Shown here piece by piece: positions 17,958-26,530 of a stretch of 49,847 nucleotides of DNA. Source of the stretch: Marinobacter sp. (GTDB lineage: Bacteria > Pseudomonadota > Gammaproteobacteria > Pseudomonadales > Oleiphilaceae). The notes beneath the pieces were generated by a model that saw only the letters and a list, made by a program, of their open reading frames with translations, did no database searches and was not told the DNA's origin. How positions within the stretch are numbered: position 1 is the stretch's first letter; each line of letters opens with the position of its first letter. The position numbers were made by a program, and so were the translations under genes. Location: positions 1 through 49,847 of the forward strand of contig JAGPVT010000023.1 of assembly GCA_018066865.1 (NCBI GenBank), written 5' to 3'.

Positions 17958-19028
17958 TTATTGTCGAGACCCGTCAGCTTGGCCATGGTCGCGTCGGTGC
18001 CCGCGCGGTTCTTGTATGACGTCAGATCTTCCAAACAGAATATAGCCACTTTCGATAGTGGCGCTGGAGAAAAGAATTGCGGCGGACCGGATCACTGTCA
18101 GCAGATATTGGGTAACACTTCTCGCCCGTTCGCGCAGAGTGTAGCGCCTCGGTTTTGGGCGCGCTACGTCTGATGGCGGCGGTCCCTTCAGTATATATCC
18201 CTGGGATAAGAGCTCGTCGCCCAGGATTTGCTCGATACGTGCGATCTTCTCGGGCGCCATTTGTTCGATCCACCGGTCGATCAGCGCCGCATCGGGCCGC
18301 CGCGAGAGATTGGCATGTTCCGGGCTGAGCGCGCGCGCCTTGGCGAATTCGCTTTCGTGATAAGCCTCGACGGAGGGATGCCACGGCACTGAAAGGAAGT
18401 GCAGCACCTCGGCGACGCTCTTGCCGGTGTTCAGAACTAAGTCTTCGTATCTCAGCGTTAAGAAGTGGCGATCCGGGTATCTCCGCTGCGCCTCGCGCCA
18501 CATGCGGACCGAACCGGCCCACTGTTGCGTCGCATCCCAAAGATTGGTCGGTCCGAAATCCGTCTCCAGGAGCGACTGCACCACTGCTCGAGGATCACGG
18601 AGGCAGTAGATGAATTTTGCTTCCGGGAAATCAGACAGCAGCCGGTTTATCCGCTGTTCACCCCCGACCATCTTCGCGCCCCAGGTGCAGCATCCCGACG
18701 TGCGCGCGTGAAATTCGTGCAGCGCCCGATAGGCTGTGGAGAAAGACTTCCTTGAATGATCGAGGCGCAGATCGGAGGGCTGCGGCGGATGCTCCCAGTT
18801 GCGCACGGCCACGTCACTGGTCAGCATATTCAGTAATCGGCGCCACTGCCTGTCGGACAGTTCGGCTTCAGGTGCCGGTATCGGCACGAAGGGCCCGTAG
18901 ATATCGTACAGGGCATCTGCCCTGGGAATGTCGATGTCTGGATGCGCGTTCAGCACAGTAGCCAGCAGCGTTGTCCCAGACCGCCCACACCCGATGATGA
19001 AGAAGGGTGGTCGCGTCTCGGCTTTCAT
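17958..19028 (-). CDS. PAPS-dependent sulfotransferase
   Basis: The 5' PAPS-binding loop FFIIGCGRSGTTLLATVL is near the N-terminus, and the 3' phosphate site FIYCLRDPRAVVQSLLETDFG follows, with LRYEDLVLNTGKSV and WHPSV later. The length (356 residues) is normal for the bacterial type. ATG at 19028 is the chosen start; the first ATG at 19178 would run through the insertion-sequence remnant upstream, so it is not used. A strong GGGGAGG sits 21 bp before that ATG and 6 bp before an ATT, so a rare start cannot be excluded. The C-terminal end (about 20 residues) looks low-complexity. It would sulfate a polysaccharide sugar or lipid. Confidence 0.82.
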   Translation of the reverse strand: MKAETRPPFFIIGCGRSGTTLLATVLNAHPDIDIPRADALYDIYGPFVPIPAPEAELSDRQWRRLLNMLTSDVAVRNWEHPPQPSDLRLDHSRKSFSTAYRALHEFHARTSGCCTWGAKMVGGEQRINRLLSDFPEAKFIYCLRDPRAVVQSLLETDFGPTNLWDATQQWAGSVRMWREAQRRYPDRHFLTLRYEDLVLNTGKSVAEVLHFLSVPWHPSVEAYHESEFAKARALSPEHANLSRRPDAALIDRWIEQMAPEKIARIEQILGDELLSQGYILKGPPPSDVARPKPRRYTLRERARSVTQYLLTVIRSAAILFSSATIESGYILFGRSDVIQEPRGHRRDHGQADGSRQ

Positions 19029-19110
19029 TTTGCTTGCTGCAGTAATAAACACCTCCCCTTGTATCTCTACAATAATTGTAGTGTGTACACGAAAATGAGG
19101 TAAGAAAAAC

Positions 19111-19410
19111 TTAAGGAAGGTCTGATTAACGCCCGGTTTTCCGTAGAATCGCTTTTCAACTTGAAAAAAGCCATTCAACTGTTATTCCGGGGTCATCATC
19201 CCTTCATTTCGGCTTCGGCTTCGGGTTTGTCAGCATCGTTCTTGGTGGAACTCGGTGCCGAGATGATGGTGGCATCGACAATGCTACCCTCGCGTAGTAA
19301 CAGGCTATTTTTCTCCAAGTGTCGGTTCACCTTCTTCTCCAACTGCTTCCAGGGACTCAACTTGTCCATCCGTTCCAGAAAGATCTAAAGCCTTATCAAC
19401 TTATATCTCA
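19111..19410 (-). mobile_element. IS5-family element remnant with internally deleted transposase
   Basis: Read leftward, the frame from 19384 to 19196 gives FLERMDKLSPWKQLE, matching the N-terminal region of IS5-type transposases (FLDEMDRVVPW), joined straight to KKVNRHLEKNSLLLREGS and IVDATIISAPSSTKN, which lies about 75-100 residues further on in intact enzymes. The segment between is missing, a stop lies just upstream, and the catalytic C-terminal part is absent. AAGGAAGGTCTGATTAA near 19110-19126 looks like one terminal repeat; no matching copy was found on the other side. This is dead DNA, probably left by an insertion near the sulfotransferase gene. Confidence 0.75.
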
Positions 19411-19716
19411 GAGACTGCGCAGCTTCTCACAGAGATCTTAAGCTGCAATGGCAATAATAGTAATACTGCCAAACTGACCGGACGTGCTTGTACGCCAGGG
19501 TTCTCTCGTCAGTGGTGACCAGCGCCTCCCAGTCTTCCTTACCCACCGGCCCGGTTGAATTTCGAAACTCCACGACCGTTCCCGCGTAGTCGCTCAAGTA
19601 GCGAACGTTAATCGGGATTTTGTGACAAGCTCCTGGTTCATTCTCACACCCGAGTCATCGCATATAGTCATTAATACACGGCAGGGTAATGATCACCACA
19701 AATGGTCATGCCGATC
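19411..19716 (-). other. Gap with an unidentified coding-like fragment
   Basis: No complete gene is visible. Between about 19660 and 19430 the minus strand reads as an open frame with NVRYLSDYAGTVVEFRNST and WEALVTTDERTLAYKHVRS, without a convincing start codon. Composition and length suggest the tail of a broken gene, possibly another transposase fragment next to the IS5 remnant. I cannot name the family. No terminator or promoter stood out. Confidence 0.25.
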
Positions 19717-20757
19717 CTACTTCCGGCCGGGCGACAGCGGTTTCACATTGTCGGGCTTGCCGATACTATCTCGCTGGGTGGAATGTTCATCCGGGAAAAT
19801 GCCGGCCAGGCGGCTATCAATTCGCTCCAGCGCTTCCGCCATACGCAACAGAGCGTTCGTTGCGCCAGCCAAATCGCCCGTGTTGTGCCCGCTTTGCCCC
19901 GGGGATGGATGTTCCCGCTTCCTGAGTTCGGCCGTTTTGCGCGTAGTGGCTGGCAGTTCGTCTCCCAGCAGATCCTTGCGAATGGATTTCAGATCGTGAG
20001 GGTCAATAAACGGTCGGTCTTCGGAATAGGCGCACATCATCATGCCGTCACACAGCTTGTTTACCAGCCGCGGAATGCCTTTGCTCAGCTTGTGTATCTC
20101 CCGAACAGTGTCGCTATCAAAAAGCTTGTTACCACCGTGGCCGGAAACCAGAAGCCGGTAGTCGATATACTCGGCTGTTTCTGCAAGGGTTAGGCCTTCC
20201 AGGTGGAAGAACAGCTTTACCCGTTGGGCCAGTTGGGGGATATCCAGAACCGCCTGTTTCAGCTCTGGCTGGCCGAGCAGGATAACCCGCATTGAAGGCC
20301 CGCCCATGCTCTCCATTCCGGCCAGCATACGGACGTCTTCAAGGTTTTCCCGGGTCAGGTTCTGCGCTTCATCGATGGTCAGCACCACAGGGGTGCCTGC
20401 CGTAGCCATTTGCTCCAGGTAATCGGTAATCTGAAACAGCATGGCAACCTTGCTGTCATCCTCTACCTTCATCCCGGCCTTGCGCAGAATCAGGCCAAAC
20501 AGATCCTTGGATTCCAGGTTGGTGTAGGCAATATTGAGCAGCTTCAGGTTGCCTTCGAGGTTGCGGACGGTCTTCTTCAGCAAGGTTGTCTTGCCGGAGC
20601 CGATCTCACCGCTGATAACCACGAAACCTTCAGAACTCCAGATCGCCGAAGACATGTACACATAAGCCCGGGAATGTTGCTGGCTCATATAAATAAAGTC
20701 GTCTTCCGGCGTAATGCGGAAGGGGTGCCTGTGGAGACCGAAAAATTCCAGATACAT
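19717..20757 (-). CDS. XrtA/PEP-CTERM-type EPS locus ATPase (ExeA-like AAA)
   Basis: The 346-residue protein starts MYLEFFGLHRHPFRITPEDD, the hallmark opening of the ExeA/general-secretion AAA branch. Walker A is GEIGSGKTT (residues 50-58) and Walker B is VVLTIDEAQ (Asp129, Glu130), followed by VILLGQPELK and the sensor region LSKGIPRLVNKLCDG. The C-terminal 60 residues are polar and variable. This ATPase is a standard member of exosortase-A type EPS loci, although its exact task is unproven. It lies 20 bp downstream of the deacetylase gene on the same strand. Confidence 0.9.
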   Translation of the reverse strand: MYLEFFGLHRHPFRITPEDDFIYMSQQHSRAYVYMSSAIWSSEGFVVISGEIGSGKTTLLKKTVRNLEGNLKLLNIAYTNLESKDLFGLILRKAGMKVEDDSKVAMLFQITDYLEQMATAGTPVVLTIDEAQNLTRENLEDVRMLAGMESMGGPSMRVILLGQPELKQAVLDIPQLAQRVKLFFHLEGLTLAETAEYIDYRLLVSGHGGNKLFDSDTVREIHKLSKGIPRLVNKLCDGMMMCAYSEDRPFIDPHDLKSIRKDLLGDELPATTRKTAELRKREHPSPGQSGHNTGDLAGATNALLRMAEALERIDSRLAGIFPDEHSTQRDSIGKPDNVKPLSPGRK

Positions 20758-20777
20758 ATTCAGTTCCTGTTCCTGAA

Positions 20778-21686
20778 TCAGGCGAGGCGGATCATCTGAT
20801 CGCTGCGCAGCAGGGTTTTGTCTGGTTCATAGGCATTATAGCTTTCGCTCACGGTCCCGAACCGGAAATCCCCGAGTAACCGTTCGAGGCGGTCGTAGCA
20901 CTGATCCAGGTTGGTGTAATGACGGAAACGTGAGAACCAGCTTGCGTTATTGTAACGGGGCTGCTCCGGGTCTATCTCCCAGGGGTGCAAATAAAACATC
21001 TGGGGCCGTGCACCAAAGCCCGACGCGTTGCAGAACAGATAGCGAAACACCGGGTAGGGGAACTGGCGGAAATAACCGCCCCCGGCCGCTGGTATGGAAA
21101 GCCCCATTATTTGGGCAGTGGTCAGAGGAAATTCCCGGATAATGGCGCCGCTGACGGTTTCGATCGAGTAGGGGGCAGACGGTGAACCGGGTATGCCATA
21201 GCGGTCGTGTCGTATGGGGAAAATGCTCGAATCCCAGGTAAAACCTGCATCACTCAATATATCCAGTGCCCAGAGAGATTTCCGGGTAATGGAGTAGCTT
21301 GCAGCGCGGTAGCCTTCTACGGATTTGCCAATGATGTCTTCCAGCAGGGCCTTGGAGCGCAGGGTTTCTTCCCGGAATACATCCTGAGTCTGATTATAAA
21401 TCAGCTGGTGACTGTATCCGTGGGACGCGATCTCGTGACCATGGTCGGACAACTTGCGAATGAGTGCTGGAAATCTCTCGGCTACCCAACCTAGCACAAA
21501 GAATGTTGCCTTCACTTGATGCTTGTCAAACAGGAATAGCAGGCGTTCCGTGTTTTGTTCGACGCGAGAAGGCAGCGTGTCCCACTGATCCGGTCTTATT
21601 ACGCCCGAAAGTGCAGCAACGTGGAAATAGTCTTCTACGTCTATGCTCATGGCATGCAGGGGTTGGGCTCTAGCCGGTCCAGGCAT
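20778..21686 (-). CDS. Polysaccharide deacetylase, XrtA-locus type (NodB fold plus DUF3473)
   Basis: The NodB motif MSIDVEDYFHV holds the metal-binding Asp16 and neighbouring Glu18/Asp19, and EIASHGYSH provides His89 and His93. EGYRAASYSITRKSLWAL is motif 3. The C-terminal part, with FYLHPWEIDPEQPR, matches the DUF3473 extension found in EPS-locus deacetylases. ATG at 21686 is well supported by AAGGAGA 5 bp upstream. The enzyme probably removes N-acetyl groups from the nascent polysaccharide. It begins at the regulatory region shared with the priming transferase and runs into the ATPase gene. Confidence 0.9.
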   Translation of the reverse strand: MPGPARAQPLHAMSIDVEDYFHVAALSGVIRPDQWDTLPSRVEQNTERLLFLFDKHQVKATFFVLGWVAERFPALIRKLSDHGHEIASHGYSHQLIYNQTQDVFREETLRSKALLEDIIGKSVEGYRAASYSITRKSLWALDILSDAGFTWDSSIFPIRHDRYGIPGSPSAPYSIETVSGAIIREFPLTTAQIMGLSIPAAGGGYFRQFPYPVFRYLFCNASGFGARPQMFYLHPWEIDPEQPRYNNASWFSRFRHYTNLDQCYDRLERLLGDFRFGTVSESYNAYEPDKTLLRSDQMIRLA

Positions 21687-21786
21687 AGGCTCTCCTTTTC
21701 AATGGTACCAATAGCCAATTATGCAGATGGCCCGATTTTCGCGTACTGACCGTGCAAATACAATTCTTGATGCGAATAATTCCCCT

Positions 21787-21816
21787 TTGCCAGGAAAAAC
21801 AATGTAAAACTATGTT
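21787..21816 (+). promoter_or_regulatory. Candidate sigma-70-type promoter for the rightward EPS operon
   Basis: TTGCCA (21787-21792) is followed after 18 bp by TATGTT (21811-21816), a weak but properly spaced -35/-10 pair on the strand of the priming transferase. It sits within the 300 bp divergent region between the deacetylase and the priming transferase and overlaps the left arm of the inverted repeat. This is inferred from sequence only. Confidence 0.3.
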
Positions 21817-21849
21817 ACCAAAAGATACAATGAGTTGTGATTACATTGT
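21799..21849. promoter_or_regulatory. Inverted repeat ACAATGTAA...TTACATTGT in the divergent EPS control region
   Basis: The 9 bp arm at 21799-21807 is perfectly repeated in inverted form at 21841-21849, and an extra ACAATG occurs between them near 21827-21832. The spacing of about 33 bp fits two operator half-sites bound by a dimer or by a looped pair of proteins. The left arm lies between the -35 and -10 of the candidate promoter. This is a plausible operator for the divergent EPS genes, but the regulator is unknown. Confidence 0.35.
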
Positions 21850-21986
21850 GGTCAGCGCAATATGGACTACAGAATAATAAGGAGCCGGTGGTAAGGGGTC
21901 GCTCATTGTCAGGCTGAGTGTTCGCTGCCGGAGAATTTGATGTTGGTCTGTCGCATGGCGTTGTGCAGACGACAAGGAAGTTTTAC

Positions 21987-23393
21987 GTGTCGTATATACG
22001 TTTTCGAAAACACTACCTTCATATTCCCTATCTGGTGCTCGCTGCGCTGGAGTTTGTTGTTCTATATGCGATTTTCATCTTTCTTGGGTTTCTGCTTTCG
22101 CTTGCAGACGTTGGTTATCCTTCTGTTGATACAAACATTCTGTCAGCTAGCCTCTTTGCACTGATCCTGAGCGGTGGAACGCTTGCTATGGGTGGCTATC
22201 TCGCCATGGTTCATGAAAGCGTTTCAGCGTTGTTTTTTCGCACGTTGGTTGCCTACTGTTTTGTTGGGGCGATCGGGCTGAAATTGCTCTATCTGGTCCT
22301 TCCATCGGCAAATCCAGGCAGCACGAACCTGTTCTGGGCCGTTATTCTCGCTTCGCTGATCGTGATTCTGCTACGACTGATATTTCTCCGGATTGTGGAT
22401 TCAGAGCAGTTAGTGCGCCGCGTTGTAATCCTCGGTGCCGGCAATTTCGCCGCCAGCCTTCTGGACGAATACGAACGCAACATGCGGGCACTGGGTGTAC
22501 GAATCATCGGCTGTATTGCGGATGGCCCGAATGGCGCTGTCGAGGCCGATAAACTTCTGCCCACACCCTACGACTTTTATCAGTTCTGCCGGCAGAATCG
22601 GGTTTCGGAGATTGTCGTCGCTCAACAGGAGCGCCGTCGCAATGAAGGTGGCGGGCTACCTGTGCCAGAGCTGATGGAGTGCAAGCTTCGTGGTATTGCC
22701 ATAACCAACGGCGTCGATTTCTATGAGCGCGAACTGAAAAAAGCCAAACTGGATATGGTGTACCCGTCCTGGATTGTGTTTTCTGAAGGGTTCAAAGCCT
22801 CAAAAACCCGCGATTTTGCGAAACGCTCCCTGGATCTGCTGATCAGTCTCACGCTCCTTACGGTGATGCTGCCGTTTATTATTCTTACAGCTATTGCGGT
22901 GTTCCTGGAAACCGGGCGCCCCATACTATACAGCCAGACCCGAGTTGGAATGCTGGGTAAAGAGTTTCGCATCTACAAGTTTCGCAGCATGCGGCAGGAT
23001 GCAGAGAAAGATGGCAAAGCGCGCTGGGCCTCCGCTAACGACAACCGGGTTACCCGGGTGGGGGCATTTATACGCAACACTCGCCTGGATGAGTTGCCGC
23101 AGATCTATAATGTGATCAAAGGCGAAATGAGCATCGTCGGGCCGCGCCCGGAAAGGCCGGAGTTTGTCTCGGAACTGAAAGAAAAGATTCCATTTTATGA
23201 TACCCGGCATTATGTAAAGCCTGGCTTAATGGGCTGGGCACAGCTTAAATATCCTTATGGCGCATCGGCTGAGGACGCCCGGGGCAAGCTGGAGTACGAT
23301 CTGTACTACTCCAAAAATCACAGCCTTTTGATGGATTTTCTGATTATGATCCAGACCGTGGAAGTGATCCTCCTCGGCAAAGGCGTTCGGTAA
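21987..23393 (+). CDS. Undecaprenyl-phosphate priming sugar transferase (XrtA-locus type, EpsB_2-like)
   Basis: The 468-residue protein has an N-terminal set of hydrophobic helices, a Rossmann-like middle (RRVVILGAGNFAASLLDEYE), a further helix and the bacterial sugar transferase domain. That domain shows KRSLDLLISLTLLTVMLPF, RVGMLGKEFRIYKFRSM, the acidic RNTRLDELPQIYNVIKGEM and SIVGPRPERPEFV. It transfers the first sugar phosphate to undecaprenyl phosphate. GTG at 21987 is preferred over GTG at 21918 because AAGGAAG lies upstream and the first helix then begins in the normal place. It is the first gene of the rightward operon. Confidence 0.88.
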   Translation: MSYIRFRKHYLHIPYLVLAALEFVVLYAIFIFLGFLLSLADVGYPSVDTNILSASLFALILSGGTLAMGGYLAMVHESVSALFFRTLVAYCFVGAIGLKLLYLVLPSANPGSTNLFWAVILASLIVILLRLIFLRIVDSEQLVRRVVILGAGNFAASLLDEYERNMRALGVRIIGCIADGPNGAVEADKLLPTPYDFYQFCRQNRVSEIVVAQQERRRNEGGGLPVPELMECKLRGIAITNGVDFYERELKKAKLDMVYPSWIVFSEGFKASKTRDFAKRSLDLLISLTLLTVMLPFIILTAIAVFLETGRPILYSQTRVGMLGKEFRIYKFRSMRQDAEKDGKARWASANDNRVTRVGAFIRNTRLDELPQIYNVIKGEMSIVGPRPERPEFVSELKEKIPFYDTRHYVKPGLMGWAQLKYPYGASAEDARGKLEYDLYYSKNHSLLMDFLIMIQTVEVILLGKGVR

Positions 23394-23429
23394 TAAACTG
23401 ACGAAGAAAACAAGGGTTGGAGGGTATTT

Positions 23430-24068
23430 ATGACTATTTTTACGTTAATGCGGGCATGTTTGATTGCGGTTCTTGGGCTGTTTATCACGGCTTGCTCTGG
23501 CCTTCCGTCTTCTGCGGAAATGCCGCCGGCGTCTGAGCTGGAGACCGAGCCTTACGAGATTGGTGTAGGAGATACTGTCTTCATCCACGTATGGCGCAAC
23601 CCCGAGCTGGGTCAGACCATCGTGGTTCGCCCCGATGGTTTTATCTCCATGCCTTTGATGGGTGACGTAAAAGCAGAAGGCAAAAGGCCGGAAGAGCTGG
23701 CGTCTGAAATCAACACCACTCTGGGCGAGTTTATCCGTACTCCCGAAGTGACCGTGATGGTTACCAATCCGCTCAGTAAAGAGTTCCGTAATCGGATCCG
23801 GATTACTGGCCAGGTCGCTTCGCCGCAATCCGTCGCCTTCCAGCCGGGCATGACCGTGCTGGACGTTGTGCTAATGGCCGGTGGCATTACCGATTTTGCC
23901 GCTGATAGCCGTGCGGTTCTGCACCGCCAGATAAACGGCGAGTACGAGAGTTTCGGCCTGGATCTCGAAGCCATTCTCACCGATGGCGACATGCGTACAA
24001 ATCACAGTCTGCAGCCGGGTGACGTAATCAGCGTGCCCCGCAAGCAACTGTTCCGGGGCGAGCTCTGA
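23430..24068 (+). CDS. Outer-membrane polysaccharide export lipoprotein (Wza-like)
   Basis: The 212-residue protein has a signal peptide with lipobox LFITAC giving lipidated Cys22. The polysaccharide export (Poly_export) domain starts at YEIGVGDTVFIHVWRNPELG and includes VRPDGFISMPLMGDVKAEG. An SLBB-like region follows with VTGQ-type sequence (RIRITGQVASPQSV) and VLDVVLMAGGITDFA. It ends with DVISVPRKQLFRGEL, lacking the long C-terminal helix of E. coli Wza, as is usual in this locus type. GGAGGG sits 6 bp before ATG. It overlaps the chain-length gene by 1 bp. It probably forms the periplasm-spanning export channel. Confidence 0.9.
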   Translation: MTIFTLMRACLIAVLGLFITACSGLPSSAEMPPASELETEPYEIGVGDTVFIHVWRNPELGQTIVVRPDGFISMPLMGDVKAEGKRPEELASEINTTLGEFIRTPEVTVMVTNPLSKEFRNRIRITGQVASPQSVAFQPGMTVLDVVLMAGGITDFAADSRAVLHRQINGEYESFGLDLEAILTDGDMRTNHSLQPGDVISVPRKQLFRGEL

Positions 24069-25651
24069 TGGATATACAGTTCATTATTGATACCCTCCGT
24101 GCGGTGAAGCTTGAGCTTTACCGGCACAGGTTGGCAGCGGTCATCATCTTTATGACCGTAACAGCAGGGGTGTTGACGCTGGGCTATGTAACACCAAAAA
24201 GCTACACCTCTCAGGCTGTTTTGTACGCAGACCAGTCCAATATTCTCCAGCCACTACTTCGGGGCAAGGCTGAGTTGACTCAGCTCGATCGTATCAACGA
24301 AGCGCGAGAGATGATGCAAAGCCGCTCTTTCCTTGAGCAGATCGCTCTGGATACAGGTCGTATTCGAGGTGGCGAAACCGATGCCGTTCGTAACGGAAAG
24401 ATCAGCAGCCTGCGTAAGCAGGTGGGTATACGGGTATCAAACCGAAACTTTCTTGAGCTCTCCTATACCAGCGGAAATCCGGACGAATCTTTTCAGGTTC
24501 TCAGCGCCGTACTGAACCGCTTTTTAGAGCGCACCGTGCGCAAAAAGCGTTCCGAGAGCCAGGGTGCGTTTGAGTTTATCGATTCTCAGGTTAAAACCTA
24601 CCAGCGCCAGCTTGAAGAGGCTGAGCAGCGTTTGAAGGAATTCAAATCCGGCAATCAGGACGGCACCGAGGGTAGCGTGCTCGCCAGAATCGAAAGCCTG
24701 CGCCGTGATATTGAAAACCTCAAGCTTGAAATCCAGCAAACCGAATCTGAAGTTCAGCTTACCCGTCGTCAGCTTGAAGAAGAGCAGCCCGTAAGGCGCA
24801 TAACGGTCGACCCGGGCAAATCATCTGCCGAGCGACGATTAGTCGCTATGCGCCAGGAGATGGACTCACTGTTGTTACGCTATCATGAACGTCACCCGGA
24901 TGTGGTGAGCGTTCAGAGTCAGATTGCAGACCTTAAAAAACGCATCGCCACACAGACCGACGATGATCGGGACGGTGGCGTTACCGAGGTGATGGAAAAC
25001 CCGGTATACGAAAACCTTAAAATTCAGCTTTCCGACGGCACAACGCGCTTGGCCGTGCAAAAAAACCGACTTGCGTCGCTTGAGCGCCTTCTTGAGGAAG
25101 CGTTCGAGCGCTCCCAGCGGGTTGCAGAGAACCAGGCACAGCGTTCGGAGCTCACGCGGGATTACGATGTTACCCGGGGTGTATACGAAGACATGCTTCA
25201 GAGTCGCGAAAAAGCACGGTTGTCCATGACTCTGGACGTGCAGGGCGAGGGCGTAAGCTATAAAATCCAGGAGCCTGCTTCTTACCCGACTCGCTGGGAC
25301 GGGTTGCAGCTTTATGAGATAGGACTTGCCGGCCCCTTCCTTGGCAGCGCTATGGTGCTGGGCCTGCTAGTAATGCTTGTGATGTTTGATCAGCGCGTGC
25401 GCTCACCCCGTGCGCTGCAACTGGCCCTGCCGGAAAACATTCCGGTGCTGACCACGATTCCCCATTATCGCAGCACCTGGAAAGATCGTTTGCTGCGTAA
25501 GGACGTTGTCTCAATCCTGGTCGTACTGGTGATTTTCATGACAGCGTATCTCGCCGTTCTGGTCTTCAGCGTAATGGGCATTACCCCGGAACAACTGATC
25601 AATAAAGCCAGTGAATTAACCGGGCTAGGGCTTGGAAGTGGGAGCAATTGA
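24068..25651 (+). CDS. Polysaccharide chain-length determinant (Wzz/GumC-like, XrtA-locus type)
   Basis: The 527-residue protein has an N-terminal membrane helix (LAAVIIFMTVTAGVLTLGY), a long periplasmic coiled coil (roughly residues 160-400, with repeated E-K-R-L runs such as EEAEQRLKEFK and QRRLEE-like heptads), and a second helix (GLAGPFLGSAMVLGLLVML) followed by a third hydrophobic segment near the C-terminus. The proline-bearing segment ASYPTRWDGLQLYEIG before helix 2 is typical. It controls chain length and links the inner membrane to the export lipoprotein. It overlaps the export gene and the following kinase-like gene by 1 bp each. Confidence 0.9.
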   Translation: MDIQFIIDTLRAVKLELYRHRLAAVIIFMTVTAGVLTLGYVTPKSYTSQAVLYADQSNILQPLLRGKAELTQLDRINEAREMMQSRSFLEQIALDTGRIRGGETDAVRNGKISSLRKQVGIRVSNRNFLELSYTSGNPDESFQVLSAVLNRFLERTVRKKRSESQGAFEFIDSQVKTYQRQLEEAEQRLKEFKSGNQDGTEGSVLARIESLRRDIENLKLEIQQTESEVQLTRRQLEEEQPVRRITVDPGKSSAERRLVAMRQEMDSLLLRYHERHPDVVSVQSQIADLKKRIATQTDDDRDGGVTEVMENPVYENLKIQLSDGTTRLAVQKNRLASLERLLEEAFERSQRVAENQAQRSELTRDYDVTRGVYEDMLQSREKARLSMTLDVQGEGVSYKIQEPASYPTRWDGLQLYEIGLAGPFLGSAMVLGLLVMLVMFDQRVRSPRALQLALPENIPVLTTIPHYRSTWKDRLLRKDVVSILVVLVIFMTAYLAVLVFSVMGITPEQLINKASELTGLGLGSGSN

Positions 25652-26526
25652 TGGACGACAACAAACTCTACAATGCGCTTCTGAAAAGCCAGGACGAACG
25701 CCGTCAGCTCGAGCGTGACCGTGGCGAAGCAAAAGCCGAGGACAATTTTCGCAAAGAGCGACCCTACGCGGGTTCGGAACGGGACAAGCCGAACTGGACT
25801 CGTGTGGAGACCAACCACAACGAAACCCCGCCCACACTTTATGATTCGTCGATGTCGCTGGGGCTCATTGGTAATCCAAACCCTTGGAGCCGTGAACAGT
25901 TACGGGAGCGGAAAATAGTCTATTCCGGCATGCCAGATAAGGAAGTGATGGACGCTTATCGTGAGCTGCGTATACAGCTGCGCAACCGGGCAGGCGAGGG
26001 CAACTTCACGGTGATGTTCAGTAGTCTGGGTAACGGCCCTGGCGGACTTCTGACGGCTTTTAACCTGGCGGCTGCCTTTGGGCTGGATTCCCATAGCTCG
26101 GCGTTGCTCGTGGATTGCGACCCTCACAACAATGAGCTGGCAGGCCTGGTTTCAGCTCCGATGGAGTACGGCGTTACGGATTTCGTTGGCGATCGCTCGC
26201 TGACCATCAAGTCCATTATTTACCCCAGTGGTGTTGAGCGCCTTTCAGTGATTCCTGCGGGTACTCAGGCGTCCTCTGCCGTTGAGTTGTTTTCTGCCGC
26301 GCGTATGCGTGAGCTGATTACCGAGCTGAAAACCCGTTATCCGGATCGTTGCATTGTGTTGAACGCGCCGCCTTTCCGGGAAAACACAGAAGCACGGATT
26401 CTCGAGCGTTTTGCAGATCAGATTGTTTTCGGTGTTCCTTTCGGAGAAGTCACCGGCGAAGTTATAGCAGATTCAGTGGATGCACTTGCGTCTGATAAAT
26501 TCTCCGGCCTGATTTTTCAGGAGTAA
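25651..26526 (+). CDS. BY-kinase-like (CpsD/TyrKin) protein lacking the Walker A lysine
   Basis: The 291-residue protein has the layout of EPS-locus tyrosine kinases: a polar N-terminus, then DKEVMDAYRELRIQLRNR, the nucleotide-site strand TVMFSSLGNGPGGLLTAFNL, SALLVDCDPHNNELAGL and FADQIVFGVPFGEVTG. The P-loop should read GEGKS/T but here is GNGPGGLL with no lysine, and the Walker A' aspartates have shifted to DCDPHN. No tyrosine-rich C-terminal cluster is present. It may bind and regulate the chain-length protein rather than phosphorylate. ATG at 25651 follows GGGAG and overlaps the previous stop. Confidence 0.75.
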   Translation: MDDNKLYNALLKSQDERRQLERDRGEAKAEDNFRKERPYAGSERDKPNWTRVETNHNETPPTLYDSSMSLGLIGNPNPWSREQLRERKIVYSGMPDKEVMDAYRELRIQLRNRAGEGNFTVMFSSLGNGPGGLLTAFNLAAAFGLDSHSSALLVDCDPHNNELAGLVSAPMEYGVTDFVGDRSLTIKSIIYPSGVERLSVIPAGTQASSAVELFSAARMRELITELKTRYPDRCIVLNAPPFRENTEARILERFADQIVFGVPFGEVTGEVIADSVDALASDKFSGLIFQE

Positions 26527-26530
26527 TCCC

